Assembly: GCA_023213395.1 (NCBI GenBank)
Contig: CM041465.1
Span: forward strand, 74,035,741 to 74,099,740
Length of the DNA: 64,000 bases
Direction of reading: 5' to 3'
DNA from: Cycas panzhihuaensis
Lineage: Eukaryota > Cycadophyta
The notes below the pieces were generated by a model that worked only from the letters and a program-made list of their open reading frames with translations, made no database searches and was not told the origin of the DNA. Both the position numbers and the translations under genes were made by a program. Shown in pieces: positions 24,772 to 36,469 of this stretch. Numbering within the stretch: position 1 is the first letter of the stretch; each line of letters starts with the position of its first letter.

Positions 24772-25925
24772 TGGAATCGCATCTATAGGATGGTAACCAC
24801 ACTTAGTTAGGATTGGGTTAATCAACGAAGGGTTTCAGAATCTAAAGTCAATCCGGCAAGTGAGAGAGATCACTCGCATAAGATGTCTGTGCATCGGAAC
24901 ACAGGTTCGAGACCCACAGATGGCACACAACTCCCCTCTGGGTAACTCGATTTTGGTTCTGAGGGTAGCAAGAGTGAGGGATATCCTTGGTTTCCCAAGT
25001 AACCTCAAGAAGTAAGTACTCCCATCCTTGGATGGCTGAAAGGGGGAGGCAAAACTAAACGAGGGAATGAATCCTCGTAGAAAATAAAGGGATATGAATA
25101 GGATGTATTTTGATAAAAGATGTGGGAGGTACACACTTGCAAGAATGGAGTTGGGCAACCACCTCATGCATGAGACCGACCTAAAGAAGGGGATGTCAAG
25201 GCTACTTAACTAGTGTAGGTGTAATGGCATTAGAAGAGAATGTCCTAAAGAAAAAATCCTCCTTAGGCTAACCCACCCAAAGTGAGCTTAGGGGATAAGA
25301 GGCAATGGTAGAAGAGGCTTCTGCCATCTTATGTGTAAAGGGTTTGACCTTCTATATGTGATGATGAAATGATGTGTAAGTTGCTAAGTTTGTTGCAAAT
25401 AAGAGACAAAAGACATAAAAATAGTAAATATGCTCTTATTTACTCTAAATTGAAAAATCTCACTCTCTTTTCATTTTTAATGGAGAAAAGGGAGTAAAAG
25501 GGGGCAAGTCACATAAGTGCAAACATGCGTATAAGAGATGTAAGACTAAAAGGAGATGCATGCAATCAAGCAAGAAAATGAAAGGATATGGTTTATATTC
25601 TATGTTCTTTCCTAGAAGCGTGAGCATAGCATGCATATACAACTAGTAGATGTAAACTTGTTTCTTTTCACTTTTTCCTTTTTATGTTTCACCTATGCAA
25701 ACAAATAAGCTTAAGACAAAAAGGAAAGAGCTATGAAGAGAAATGAATGGTGTAACTTGGAAGGATGTATAGTTGAATAAGGATATTCTCTTATGATGCA
25801 CTTGCTCTCCTTTTTCCTTTTCCCACACACGGGCAGTGTAGAGCAATGGTATTGAGGCTTCCTTACCTTCTCGAACTAAAAGGAAAAGGCAGAAAAAAGG
25901 AAAAGAAAGGACTATGCAAAGACGG
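24772..25925 (-). repeat. 3' LTR of gypsy G, left part (element-3' end)
   Basis: Starts tggaatcgcatctat on + and matches 46069-47221 almost base by base. It is interrupted at 25925 by copia C (TSD gacgg, 25921-25925). The 110-codon - frame at 24835-25167 is broken in the partner LTR, so it is not a gene. Confidence 0.9.
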
Positions 25926-26171
25926 TGTTAAAAACAATACTCGACTAATGTAAATATTAATCATTTATCTTTTTCATTATTTCTTAGGCTGACAGATGTT
26001 CATTTCAGAGTCTTATGGATCTATATATATCCAAAGACATCCTTGTACTCTCATGCTTTTTGGATCAATGTAATCGATAGTTCGAAGGTGGGTTTTTCCC
26101 ACTGGATACCATGTGTATTCTTTCTGAGATTGGTGTGCGCGTTTGATCTGGTTCTGCTCTCGATTCTAACA
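25926..26171 (+). repeat. 5' LTR of copia C
   Basis: TGTTAAAAACAATAC ... GATTCTAACA. A TATA-like run, ctatatatat, sits at 26021-26030 and is preserved in the 3' LTR, so it is a likely promoter core. Confidence 0.95.
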
Positions 26172-26185
26172 TGGTATCAGAGCTC
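26172..26185 (+). other. PBS of copia C, intact
   Basis: TGGTATCAGAGCTC begins at the first base after the LTR. The first 12 bases match the complement of the plant initiator-Met tRNA 3' end. Confidence 0.95.
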
Positions 26186-26782
26186 TAAGGTGTACGCTAT
26201 CGCTAAGTGAGTCGCATGGTATTCTGATCCGATTGCTGGTGGTTTAGGAGTCTGGTGTAGTGCAAATTGGTGTAGCCCATTTGACGTTCGAGTTCAAAGG
26301 ATATTGGCCTGTGAGGTTGGTTCAGACGACCCTTATGGTCTCATCTAAAGGTATTTTTTGGTCTTATTTTTCCTTTGCTTGCTTGATTGTCTTTGACGTG
26401 TTGATTGCTCTCTATTTTGTATGCACTTGTCCTCCTCCTTATCTGTATACATTATAAACCCTAAGGCCAGTATACATATACTATGTTTATAATCATTTTT
26501 TCTCCAATTTTTGTACCTGGCTAAACAAATCTTGAGTACTTTGACTGTAAGCATATTTTTCTATCGCTTCTTGTGCTCCTCTCTTTATAATCATTTACTC
26601 TGCCTTTATTAATGCTCTTGTACATCATCTTATTCTCAGTATATGTATGTTTAGTACTGCATATGCATTGTGTGCATATAAATAGCATATATTCGCTCAC
26701 TATTTTTGCGTTGAACTTTACTATGTGTACCCACTTTCATGCCTGTTATATACATTGTATTTCTACCAGCATGTTTGATACA

Positions 26783-27290
26783 TCACTGTGCATAATCGCT
26801 GTGTATATTCAACGGATTTATGAGTGTATTGACTGTGCATAATCACTGCATATACACTACGTATTTGATGCATTTTAAGTGCAACAGATTTTGAGTGTAT
26901 TGACTGTGTATAATCGCTGCATATACACTACGTGTTTGATGCGTTACTGTGCATAGCCACTGCATATATTCAATAGATTTATGAGTGTATTGACTGTGCA
27001 TAATCGCTGCATATACACTACGTGTTTGATGCATCTTTAAGTGTGCATAATCATTGCGTATATTCAACAGATTTCTGGGTATATTGACTGTGCATAATCG
27101 TTGCATATACACTACTTGTTTGATGCGTCTTTAAGTACACATAATCGCTATGTATATTCAACGCATTTCTAAGTGTATTGCTGCGTATAATCACTGCATA
27201 TACTCTGTGTTTGCTTGTGTTTTAGTGCACATATATTCAACATTTTAGTGCGCGTATATTCAACATTTTAGTGTGCATATATTCAGTGTT
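26783..27290 (+). repeat. Tandem repeat in the leader of copia C, ~92-bp unit
   Basis: The phrase TGACTGTGCATAATCGCTGC, with variants, recurs at 26830, 26901, 26991 and 27085, and a weaker one near 27177. Spacings are about 71, 90, 94 and 92. Each unit contains two related halves, both carrying cataatcgctg followed by a tata run. It lies between PBS and gag (leader 26186-28010). The open frames here are by-products of the repeat. Confidence 0.85.
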
Positions 27291-28010
27291 TTTTGTTGCA
27301 CGTATATTCAGTGCATTTCTGGCTATGTATTCACACATTTTTTGTCGTGATATGTTACTGCCATACTATATACTTTCTCGCATTCTTTTGGCTGCGTATA
27401 TTGAGTGCGTGTTTACTACATTCATTTGTGCTCCTTTTCATTATTTCTCCATGTATTTACAACGCTTTTTTGCTGCCGTTTACTTTGGCGTTCAACGTGT
27501 ATTTGCCGTGCTCTTTATTTTCATATTTGGGTATTCGCAATACTGGGTATATGTCGTTTGATTACTTGAGTTTGCCAATACCTTTTTTAGGATGATGATC
27601 AAGGGAGTTCTGGGTTAATTCTTGCTAGTCACCAATATCATTCGAGCCATACACAGAATTTAGTTTGGAGTTTTGGGGTAGTTAGGGTTTATACGGATCA
27701 CTACAATTAAATCAGACCGTCCAAGATTAATGATACACATTATGGTTACTGTGGTGAGATATTGGAACTTTAAACAATAGTGTATCATAACCATTCGTTG
27801 ATCTTTTTATGAAGGCTACTTTAAGAGCTGTGTTAATTATTTGAGTTGGAGTTGAGCATTCTAGCACTTAAGGTGACATAATTGGATTGATTTAAGATTA
27901 TTTTTGATATCAAACTTTTGAAGTTCTTTTTTTTCAGATTTTAAGGTGCTTGGTTGGAAGGGAGTTTAAGTTAGTTGAATCTCTGAGTCATATTATCATT
28001 TGATTTGATC

Positions 28011-29546
28011 ATGGACAAGCTTGCACCATTAGTTACATTTAATGGAAACAATTTTAATGAGTGGAAAGCACACATGGAACTCATTTTAATGGTAAATCAA
28101 TTATGGGGAATCACTAAGTCACCCTTGTTAAGACTGCCCTTGGATGAAAAAGAGCATGTACGTATTGAAGAGAGACAGTTTATGGCTGTTGGGTCACTTA
28201 AATTGTCTTTGGCTCCTGATCAAAGGGCTTTAGTGCACAATCTAGAAACTCCGAATAAAATATGGACCAAGTTGTATGAGACTTTTGAGAAAAAGAAGAC
28301 AAATCATTGGGTTGCCCTCATGATGGAATTATTGAGTGCAAAAGTTGAAGACGAAAATAACATTAGTGCATTCTTAAACAAGATCACTAATTTGAGAAAT
28401 AAGTTAGATGAATTGAAATCAAACTCAATAGATGATGCCTTGCTGTTTGCCATTATTATGTCAAAGTTACCAGCTGCATTTGCCACCTTTCAGATAGTTT
28501 ATGGGAGTGATGAAGCTATGGAAGGTGAGTCTTTTGAGTCCTTAAAAAATCTGATCTTAGCTGAAGATGCCAAATTGAAGCATCATGGGATGCTTGGTGG
28601 TTCAGTTTCAAATCAGGCCTTGATAATGAAGACACAGAAGAAGGATTTATTCCATGAAAATAAGTCTACACAGAAGATTGGTGAGACCTCTCATGAAAAG
28701 AAGAAGTCAGTGGGAAGGTGTAACTACTGTAAGAAAGATGGTCATAGGGAAAGAAACTGTTGGATCAAGAAACAGGACAAGCACAAGGTAAGCCGAGATG
28801 ATAAGGAGAAAAGTGTTGCAACACATTGTATTCGGGTATCTACAAAGTCATTTGAAAAGAAAGATTATAAGATCCTAGACTCAAGTGCTCAAAAACACAT
28901 TACCCATCAAAAGCATATTTTTGATGCCTTAGATTCAAGTTCAATTGATGCTAATGTGATTCTTGGAGATGCTAGTGTTTTGCCTGTAGAAGGCATTGGA
29001 ACCGTTTCACTTACAGGTGGAAAGTTTGATGGTGTTTATTATGTACCTCAAATGAAGCATAACCTTCTCTCAGCCTGGGAAATATGCAAGCGAGGTATGA
29101 AAATAGAGCTCTACAATGATAAATGCTTAGTTAGAGATCCAGAGAAACACTTCTCTATTATTGTTACTGGGAAAGTACAACATAACTTTTGGGTGTTTGA
29201 GTCCTTTAAAACCCATCAGGATTCTTATATTTTCATTGCTAGTGCTGATGATGTGAGTAAGTTGTGGCATGAAAGATTGGGTCATCTAAACTATGGTAGT
29301 ATCAATGTAATGAACCGATTGAAGATGGTAATTGGCTTGCCTCATATTCAATGTTCAAAGGGTGCTTGCGAAGGATGTATGTATGGAAAACATCATCGTT
29401 ATCCTTTTGCTAGAGATAATGCATGGAGGGCAAAAGAGAAACTTGAACTTATTCATACTGATCTGATGGGTCCATTGTCAAATCCTTCTATTTCTGGAGC
29501 TTGCTATATACTAGTGTTTGTAGATGATTTCAATAGAAAAACCTGA
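28011..29546 (+). pseudogene. Copia C: gag, protease and start of integrase
   Basis: The first ATG is at 28011 (MDKLAPLVTFNG). Gag spans residues 1 to about 210. A zinc knuckle CNYCKKDGHRERNC lies near residue 239, fitting RNA packaging. The protease active site reads LDSSAQKH where plant copia usually have LDSGAS.H: the Asp is kept but the Gly is changed to Ser. Next come the integrase zinc-binding region (WHERLGHLN, then CEGCMYGK) and the first catalytic Asp in IHTDLMGP. A TGA at 29544-29546 replaces an expected Trp (NRKT*VFF), and the frame continues beyond it in phase. It would form the particle, cleave the polyprotein and insert the cDNA. Confidence 0.93.
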
Positions 29547-30340
29547 GTTTTCTTTTTGAAGAATAAGTCTGATGTATTTGATAGATTTTGTGAATGGAAA
29601 ACTTGTGTTGAAAATGAATGTGGTTTGAAGATCAAGAAATTAAGAAGTGATAATGGAAAGGAGTATGATAACAATGCCTTTCATCAGGTCTGTCTTACTA
29701 ATGGTATTAAGCAGAAATTTACTGTTCCATATACCCCACAGCAAAATGGTGTAGCAGAAAGGAAAAATCGTACCATAATGGAAATGGCAAGGTGCATGGT
29801 GCATGGTAAGAATTTGCCTCCCAAATTTTGGGCAGAATATGTGGCGACAGTAGTTTATATTTTGAATAGGGTACCTACTTTTGCTATTCGTGGCATTACC
29901 CTTGAAGAATGTTGGACTGGTCAAAAACCTTCCATTAATTATTTTAAGGTATTTGGGTGCATTGCCTATGCACACATCCCGCATTTAAAATCGAAAGAAA
30001 TTGGATCCCAAGAGTTTAAAGTGTATTTTTGTGGGGTACTCATCTGAGTGTAAAGCTTACAGACTTTGGGATCCATAAGGGGAAAAAATCTTAATTAGTC
30101 AGGATGTTAAGTTTAACGAGTCTCTAACGTATCGTGTTGATAGATCATCTGAAGATGTATTTTATCCCCCACTTCTACCTTTTTCGAGTCATGATTCTAC
30201 AGATTTACAGGTACACGAGTCCATCCCGCATAATGTTTTTGAAGCTAGACTAAGTGGAAGTGATATTGAGGACCCGTCGCAAATTAAAACACGGTCTACA
30301 CCTCGTGTTCCATTGTAGGCAAAAAGAACCATTGAAGACT
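29547..30340 (+). pseudogene. Copia C: rest of integrase and linker
   Basis: Continues in phase from the TGA. The second and third catalytic residues are intact in LRSDNGKEYD and NGVAERKNR, completing a DDE triad. WAEYVATVVYILNRVP and FKVFGCIAYAHIP follow. A one-base loss near 30018 shifts the frame, after which VGYSSECKAYRLWDP is read in another phase. A stop at 30076-30078 and one in PRVPL* (near 30316) interrupt the linker to RT. Confidence 0.9.
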
Positions 30341-31973
30341 CAGGAGTGATGGTTGAGAATCTAGAAGATGGTCGAAGGATAAGGAGTCAACACACCAGTC
30401 AAGCCTTAGTGATGAACACCAGCGACTTCATCTTGTTTGAGGGAGTGAAGGAAGATCCGCGATGGAAAGCTACGATGGAGGAAGAATTTGGTTCTCTTAT
30501 GAAGAACCATACATAGGATTTAGTTCAGCTTCCTCCCTCAAAGAACCCGTTGGTCGCAAGTGGGTCTACAAGGTAAAGTATCACTCCAATGGTGAAGTAG
30601 ACAAGTATAAAGCTAGACATGTAGCTCAAGGTTTTAAACAAAAAGAAGGGATCGATTATGAAGAGACTTTTGCACCGATCTCTAAGATTTCAACGGTCTA
30701 TTTGATCCTTACTTTAGCAGCTACCTTTAGTTGGGTGTTACATCAAATAGACGTAAAGTCTACTTTTCTTCATGGAGATTTCAAGGAGGAGATTTACATG
30801 GCCCAACCTCCAGGGTTCGTGAAGAAAGGACAAGAGCATTTAGTGTGTCGATTGAAGAAATCTCTTTATGGCCTAAAACAAGCACCACGTGCTTGGTACG
30901 AGAAGATTGATGTTAGATTAAAAGCTGATGGTTTTGTAACAATAGATTATGAACCAAGTCTTTATATTAGAAAGAAAGGATCTTCAATTGTTATTGTTGT
31001 TTTGTATGTGGATGACCTTATCATTACAGGAAATTGTAGCAGGGCAATTGCAGATACAAAGACCTTTTTGGGTCATAACTTCGATATGACAAATCTTGGT
31101 CCTCTCCATCATTTTTTGGGCATTGAGATTAGGTAGATAAAAGATCGTATCATGATGTTGCATACAAGGTATGCTCAATCCCTTCTTGAGAAATTCAAAT
31201 TGAAGGATTGCAAACTAGCTAAAACACCATGCGTGAAAGGCACACAACTTTAGAAGAACATGGATAAACCAGCTGTAGATGGGACATTGTATCGGTAATT
31301 AGTAGGAAGTTTGATTTATCTTACTTATACTAGACCTGATATTGCCTATGCTGTTGGATTAGTGTCTCGCTTTATGCAAAATCCCCAAGAGCCACATTTG
31401 AATGCAGCCAAGAGGATTTTGAAGAATATTAAGGGTACATTTAATCTTGGCCTTGAATACCTTTGTGGTGGAAAGGCAAAATTGTATGGGTATAAAGATG
31501 CTAATTGGGGCAGAGATGCTGAAAATCGAAAATCAACTGCAGGATATATTTTTGGCATAGAAAATGGATTTGTCTCTTGGCAATCCAAAAAGCAATCTAC
31601 TGTGGCCTTGCCATCTATAGAAGCAGAGTACAAAAGTTTAAGTGTTGGTGCAAGGGAAGCTGTATGGTTGCAGGGACTTTTAGAGACACTTGGTGTATCA
31701 TCTAGCACTCCAGTTATTTATTGTGATAATCAAAGTGTTATTCAACTTTCAAAGAATCCAGAGTTTTATGCACGTACAAAGCACATAGAAATCTAGCACC
31801 ACTACATCTGTGAGTTGATCAGATCGGGGAAGATACAGGTTGAATATTGTCCAAGTGAGGAGTAACTTGCCGACGTGTTCACCAAGGCTCTTACTGAAGA
31901 TCAGTTTTTGAAGATTCGTGCACATTTGGGACTTAGTCTTGAAGGAGAATCAATGTTTCGAGATAAAGGTTAG
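30341..31973 (+). pseudogene. Copia C: reverse transcriptase and RNase H
   Basis: The RT entry (WKATMEEEFGSLMKN near 30465) is followed by a frame change near 30550. Then come RKWVYKVKYHSNGEVDKYKA, the catalytic block IDVKSTFLHG, SLYGLKQAPRAWY and the active-site YVDDL (near 31005). RNase H contains TRPDIAYAVG, STAGYIFG, SIEAEYKSLS and YCDNQSV, with key acidic residues present. In-phase stops at 31134, 31251, 31296, 31794 and 31863 all sit where Gln is expected (TAG or TAA for CAG or CAA). The pol end is probably the TAG at 31971. Confidence 0.93.
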
Positions 31974-32007
31974 ACACTTCATTATGTTGAAGATCAATAT
32001 TTACATT

Positions 32008-32016
32008 AAGAGGAGA
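32008..32016 (+). other. Polypurine tract of copia C
   Basis: aagaggaga directly precedes the 3' LTR. Confidence 0.8.
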
Positions 32017-32262
32017 TGTTAAAAACAATACCCCACTAATGTAAATATTAATCATTTATCTTTTTTATTATTTCTTCGGCCGACAGATGTTCATTTCAGA
32101 GTCTTATGGATCTATATATATCCAAAGACATCCTTATACTCTCATGCTTTTTGGATCAATGTAATTGATAGTTCGAAGGTGGGTTTTTTCCACTGGATAC
32201 TATGTGTATTCTTTCTGAGATTGGTGTGCATGTTTGATCTAGTTCTGCTCTCGATTCTAACA
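32017..32262 (+). repeat. 3' LTR of copia C
   Basis: Same length as the 5' LTR (246 bp). Most differences by eye are C/T or G/A. It is followed by the TSD copy gacgg. Confidence 0.95.
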
Positions 32263-34213
32263 GACGGAAATGATAAGGAAAAGAATGAGGGAGACGTACT
32301 TGAATTGATGCATTTCTTTTTTCTCTGTGTGCAACGTAGCGAATCCTGCAATTAAAGAGTACTCCCCCTTTCCTAAGGGGCTGCTAGGATGCCAAGTATA
32401 TATGTATATGCAAAGTGCACAAAAATGATGCAAGTAAAGTACTTCAATTAAAGTAAATTTTTAGTTTAGAAACAATCTTCAACCTCCTCAATGCAAGCAA
32501 GACAAGATAAAAGGATAGGGGATGGTTAGCCTCAAAATGCCTAACCCTCTAATATACACATCTCCACACTATCCAAGCACATAAACAACAGATCTAGATA
32601 GTCTAATAGCAGTAAAACATGTGGTAGATAGGTTGCACAAAGGTTGTAAATGTTGTTGGCGTTGCAAAGGCTACGATGTGCAACGTTTGCAACTTAAGGC
32701 TAAGCCAACACCAAAAAGTGACGTATGGTACAACTAAGGGTCAAAAATTCTACCCATGTAAGTTGCCCAGGCCTAGAACCAATGCAATAATGGGCTGCAT
32801 ACACTGATGCCAGTGATGGCCTCTCTTCTAAGAGCTCTATGGTAGCCTAAGGGAGACATAAAAGAGGAAGAGGAAAAGGGAAGAAGGGATCTGCCCTTGA
32901 GGACATGCCTTGTTGGGTGCAGAACCCATCTTAGCTCCTTTCTCTTACCCTTTTTGGACCTCTCCTCATAACCTCCTTAGAAAAACTAGGAGAGAGCAGG
33001 AAGGTAGGGAGGACAGACAAGGAGAAAATAGAGGGGATGCCTCCTGTACTTGATGGAAAAACTGAGAAAAGAAATATATACATGGTATTCTAGTCTCTTT
33101 TAGGGGAACTAAAAGGAATAAAATGAAATATAAATGGAATAGTACCTACTATGGGTGGATTGGTAGTAGATATGCCTAAGAAAATGGCAGAGGAAGGTAG
33201 TCCTATGAGGTTTGTAGGTGGGTTCCTTTGTAGGCTATGAAACTTGAAGGAGAAACATGATGAAATTTGATGCTTGTGCACAGAAGTGAGACTTGGAGCA
33301 TGTCCTTGCTTGGAGAAGCTTTGTCTTAGGCCTGTTGCCACAGATCTGAGCTATAGAGGGTAGATCTCAGGCTGGGACACAGGTGTGCTAGATGTTATAG
33401 GGAACTCCTGCATAAAATCACCTATGAAAGTAAAAGAGGAGAGGAAAAAAGATGGAGGAAGAAAAAGAAATGAAGTCTTTTATGGGTTTTATACCTAACC
33501 CTAGCTTAATTGGATGATTAGGGTTAGTCTAGGACTCAGGATATGACTTATCCATATGGTAATTTTGTAAAAAATATGAAATTTATCATGATAGATTTAA
33601 AAAAAATATTTTATGATAGTCTCCCTATGGTAAACTTCATGGTACCATGAAGTTCACCGTGGTACCACGATATTTGTCGTGGTGCAGTAACCAAATGAAA
33701 AACAAAAGGAGAAGAGGGAAATGGGAGCCCTAAAGGAAGGTACCCCAAGACTAGGAGGGCTTGACCCTCTGTCCAAGTGGCTGGGGATAGTCATAAAGAA
33801 GATATGACCTACACTGGATGGGGAACCAGAGAGTTAGGATTCCCAAGAAGCTGGCAAATGGATAGGAATATATCAATCACACCTAGCGAGATGCTAAAAG
33901 CTATGATATGGAAATGGGGGTGTGAACAGATCACATGAGTTAGTTTGTACTTGGGACAACATGGAGGTGCATAGGAGGGCTATGGAGTGCCATTGGGATA
34001 CATGTCCTATGATCGTTATAAGCTAGAATAGTGTCAAGCAACATGATCAAGCATTAGATGTAAGATGATCACTCAAATATCTTAATCAGTCATGCAATGA
34101 AAACTAATACTTCAGTTTACCTTTTTGGAGAAGTGACAAAGGTAAAGGATAGAATCATACCTGTACTTACTTGAGTCAAATTGCCAAAACCCATTCCCAA
34201 TAGCCGAGAAATA
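32263..34213 (-). repeat. 3' LTR of gypsy G, right part (element-5' end of this LTR)
   Basis: Resumes the LTR after copia C and matches 47217-49170. On the - strand it begins TATTTCTCGG (TG decayed to TA) at 34213. A TATAAAA box on the - strand lies at 33487-33493, next to a taaccctag stretch, and is kept in the partner LTR. Downstream of it, in element sense, a short - frame (33090-33341) is similar to one in the other LTR (48046-48336). That similarity is expected of LTR copies and is not proof of coding. Confidence 0.9.
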
Positions 34214-34225
34214 CTACCCCCTTAG
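34214..34225 (-). other. Polypurine tract of gypsy G
   Basis: On the - strand it reads ctaagggggtag and directly precedes the LTR start at 34213. Confidence 0.75.
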
Positions 34226-34717
34226 TAGCAGAGCCTCACAGCTTTGAAGCGAAATGCAATGGCGAATGCTGACAACACAATATTAGTGACATATATATAT
34301 ACAAACAAACATAATAAATGTGTGAGCCAAGGGTGACGACGAGTGTTGTGGTGGAATGCGTGGGCATAGAGGCAAGGGTGAGACAACATAGGGGCTGCCT
34401 ATATGTCACCATATAGTCGACTAGCAATGATGATGGATGAGGGGGATGCCCCCATCATAGGAGTACAATATAAGGGTGGTGAGGACCACATATAGGATCA
34501 GACAGATGTCATGAATAAGGTGCTATAGACAGAAAATAAGTCAATACCAGTGGGAGTTATGTGCTAAGAGAGGTTCTAAGAGTAGAGTGAGGAAACAAAC
34601 CTAGTGGTTGCCATAGTTTAACCTTATTAGCGGATGACTTTCAGAGGTATAAATAGATCGCAATGGGAAGGACATGACGATCTAAAACTCGGGTGCCTGG
34701 GCAACTAGACAAGTCTC

Positions 34718-35200
34718 TTAAAGGGGGTCACTAAGAAGAGGGATACAACACTCAAGGATGAGATGAACCAGGTTATCCGCCTTGGCATTAAGAGCCCGAG
34801 GAATGTGTTGGATGTCAACGGAAGAAAAACAAACCAACAAGGACCTGGTGGTCGAGGTGAGAGCTCTCAGGCATGGGCACCGCACTTGGTAGACCTGGGT
34901 GATATGGAACACCATAACCTGAGAGTCACAAAAGAGCATGATGGGTCCACGGTGGAAGTGGAGTGCATTGGTAAGGGCCTCAATAATAGTTGTATACTCA
35001 GCTTTATTATTGGTGGCCTCGGGGAGGAAGATCCTAAAATTCATGAAGTCATGTCCAGAAGGGTCATGGAGAATCCACGCGGTGGCGAAGGGCCTAGGTT
35101 GCCATGGCTTCTGCCATCGGTGAAGATGAATAATGTTATAATAGAAGGAATGGATATTTCAATAGGGTAAATCGAGGAGAAAATACTAATAGGGTCAATG
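34718..35200 (-). pseudogene. Gypsy G: second (archaeal-type-like) RNase H near the 3' LTR
   Basis: A frame at 35044-34718 plus a shifted upstream part encode an RNase H fold separate from the one next to RT. Visible blocks are FTDGRSHGNLGPS (one-base frameshift downstream), ATNNKAEYTTIIEALTNAL, FCDSQVMVF, VYQVRCP and HIPRALNAKADNL. The four catalytic acidic residues (TDG, AEY, CDS, KAD) are present. This pattern is that of the additional RNase H known in Tat-lineage plant elements. The order here is unusual: it lies beyond integrase and beyond an antisense gene, about 500 bp from the 3' LTR. An N-terminal extension up to about 35438 is possible. The domain would help degrade RNA in the RNA:DNA hybrid. 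Confidence 0.85.
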
Positions 35201-35710
35201 GACAAAGAGGACTCAACATAGGGAAGTAGTCATGGGAGGAGTTGAGCAGTTATTAATAAAGGCCATGAAGGGTAGGAGGACTCAGAAGCAAGGCTACCCA
35301 AGGATGAGGAAAAATGACCTGACAACCAGAAAGGAAACAATGGTGAAAAGGCCCCTTTAGGGGTACCAAAGGTCCCTTAAGGAAGCGAGGCACAGTCTCA
35401 AATGGGAAGGACACTTCCTTTGGGAATCCCAGAGGCACGAATGGGTAACAAACATGGGTTCAAGATGGTGAAACGAGCTAGACGAGTATAAACTCTAGTA
35501 TATATGGAGGTGGCACAAAAATCAAGGCAAAAGGGACCTCGTAGAGCTAAAAGAAGATGCCATAAATACACCTAGAGGGTAAGGAGAAAATAGGGCCATG
35601 GAGGCAAAATGGAAGACGAACCCAGATGGAAAAGATGATTAGGGGAGAGAGAGGGTCCTAAGGGCTATCACAGCGAGAGAAACCAAGGAGGTGCCTGTTG
35701 GGGCCCCTGC

Positions 35711-35720
35711 CTATATAAGG
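35711..35720 (+). promoter_or_regulatory. Candidate TATA box for the antisense gene of G
   Basis: ctatataagg lies on the + strand about 860 bp upstream of the plant-mobile-domain-like block; another TATA-like run (cttatatatt) is at about 35781. It is a good TATA match, but its use is inferred. Confidence 0.35.
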
Positions 35721-36469
35721 AAAACTCAACAAAAATGAGATTCATTTTCATGGACTCGTGATCGATTTAGAGCCCTTCTCCTTATATATTGAGCGCCACC
35801 TGACTTCAGAGGCATGCAGAGGGAGATCAAACTGTTGGATTGGGATGCAGGGACACCTAGAAGGACTGGGTAGGTGAGACAGCGGTAGCGAGGTCAGATA
35901 CGGTGAGTGGATCGCGCCTTATCCTACCCATCTTGTCATTTGAATTTAATGAGTTTTTGATATTTTTTAGAGTAGTTTTTATCCTTTTATGGGAAAATTA
36001 GAATCTCCTGGAGCCTAAATTAGGCCTAGATAGAGGGGGGACTAGGGCATTAGGTAGCCTTGGTCCTGATGGACCTGAATATGGCCCACCCAGGAATAAA
36101 TTTTTAGGTTTTTGGGGTGGAAAAACCCCCATATTATGGGGACACCACTAGCCTTGTGACGAAGATCATGGTTCCGCACACTTTGCCATGGGCTGCTAAG
36201 TTTGTGCCAGAAACTTAGCAAGGCCCCATGCTAAACTTTATAGTGCTGCAAAGTTTAGCATTGTGCAAAGGTAGATTAACTAAAAAAATAAAGAATGGCC
36301 CAAAGGAGTGCCAAAACTCAACCAGGGAGGAGTGAGGGGCAGTCCTGAAGGTAGGCAGGTAGGTATAGAGGAGTTCTAACTAGTTCTTGGGGTGTTTGAT
36401 AGGTAGTTATCGCGGTGGATAACTACAAAAATATTGGGATGGAAATGATGAGCTTCATTGAGATGATGT

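Larger units (their letters stand above)
25926..32262 (+). mobile_element. Copia LTR retrotransposon C, structurally complete, youngest in the nest
   Basis: LTRs of 246 bp each (25926-26171, 32017-32262) start TGTTAAAAAC and end GATTCTAACA. The perfect TSD gacgg flanks them (25921-25925 and 32263-32267). An intact initiator-Met PBS, a repeat-rich leader, a gag-pol frame nearly in one phase and a polypurine tract are present. About a dozen LTR differences by eye suggest recent but not current activity. The gag-pol has stops, so it cannot move unaided. Confidence 0.97.

Noticed and set aside
24900-24925. tRNA-like B box (ggttcgagacc)
   Set aside because: No A box or cloverleaf fits around it. 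It lies inside the G LTR and is mutated in the partner LTR (near 46200).
24835-25167. 110-codon - strand frame as a gene
   Set aside because: It lies within the gypsy G LTR, the matching frame in the other LTR is broken, and no motif is visible.
26783-27290. CRISPR-like spaced repeat
   Set aside because: Units adjoin directly without unique spacers, and the array lies in the leader of a plant copia element.
28005-28010. Upstream start of copia C gag at 28005
   Set aside because: The codon there is TTG. The first ATG is at 28011 and fits a normal gag start.
29640-29984. 114-codon - strand frame in copia C, and similar frames at 31346-31708
   Set aside because: They are shadows of the integrase and RNase H coding strand.
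33487-33510. taaccctag near the G LTR TATA box as telomeric repeat
   Set aside because: A single telomere-like motif, not an array. At most it is a promoter telo-box.
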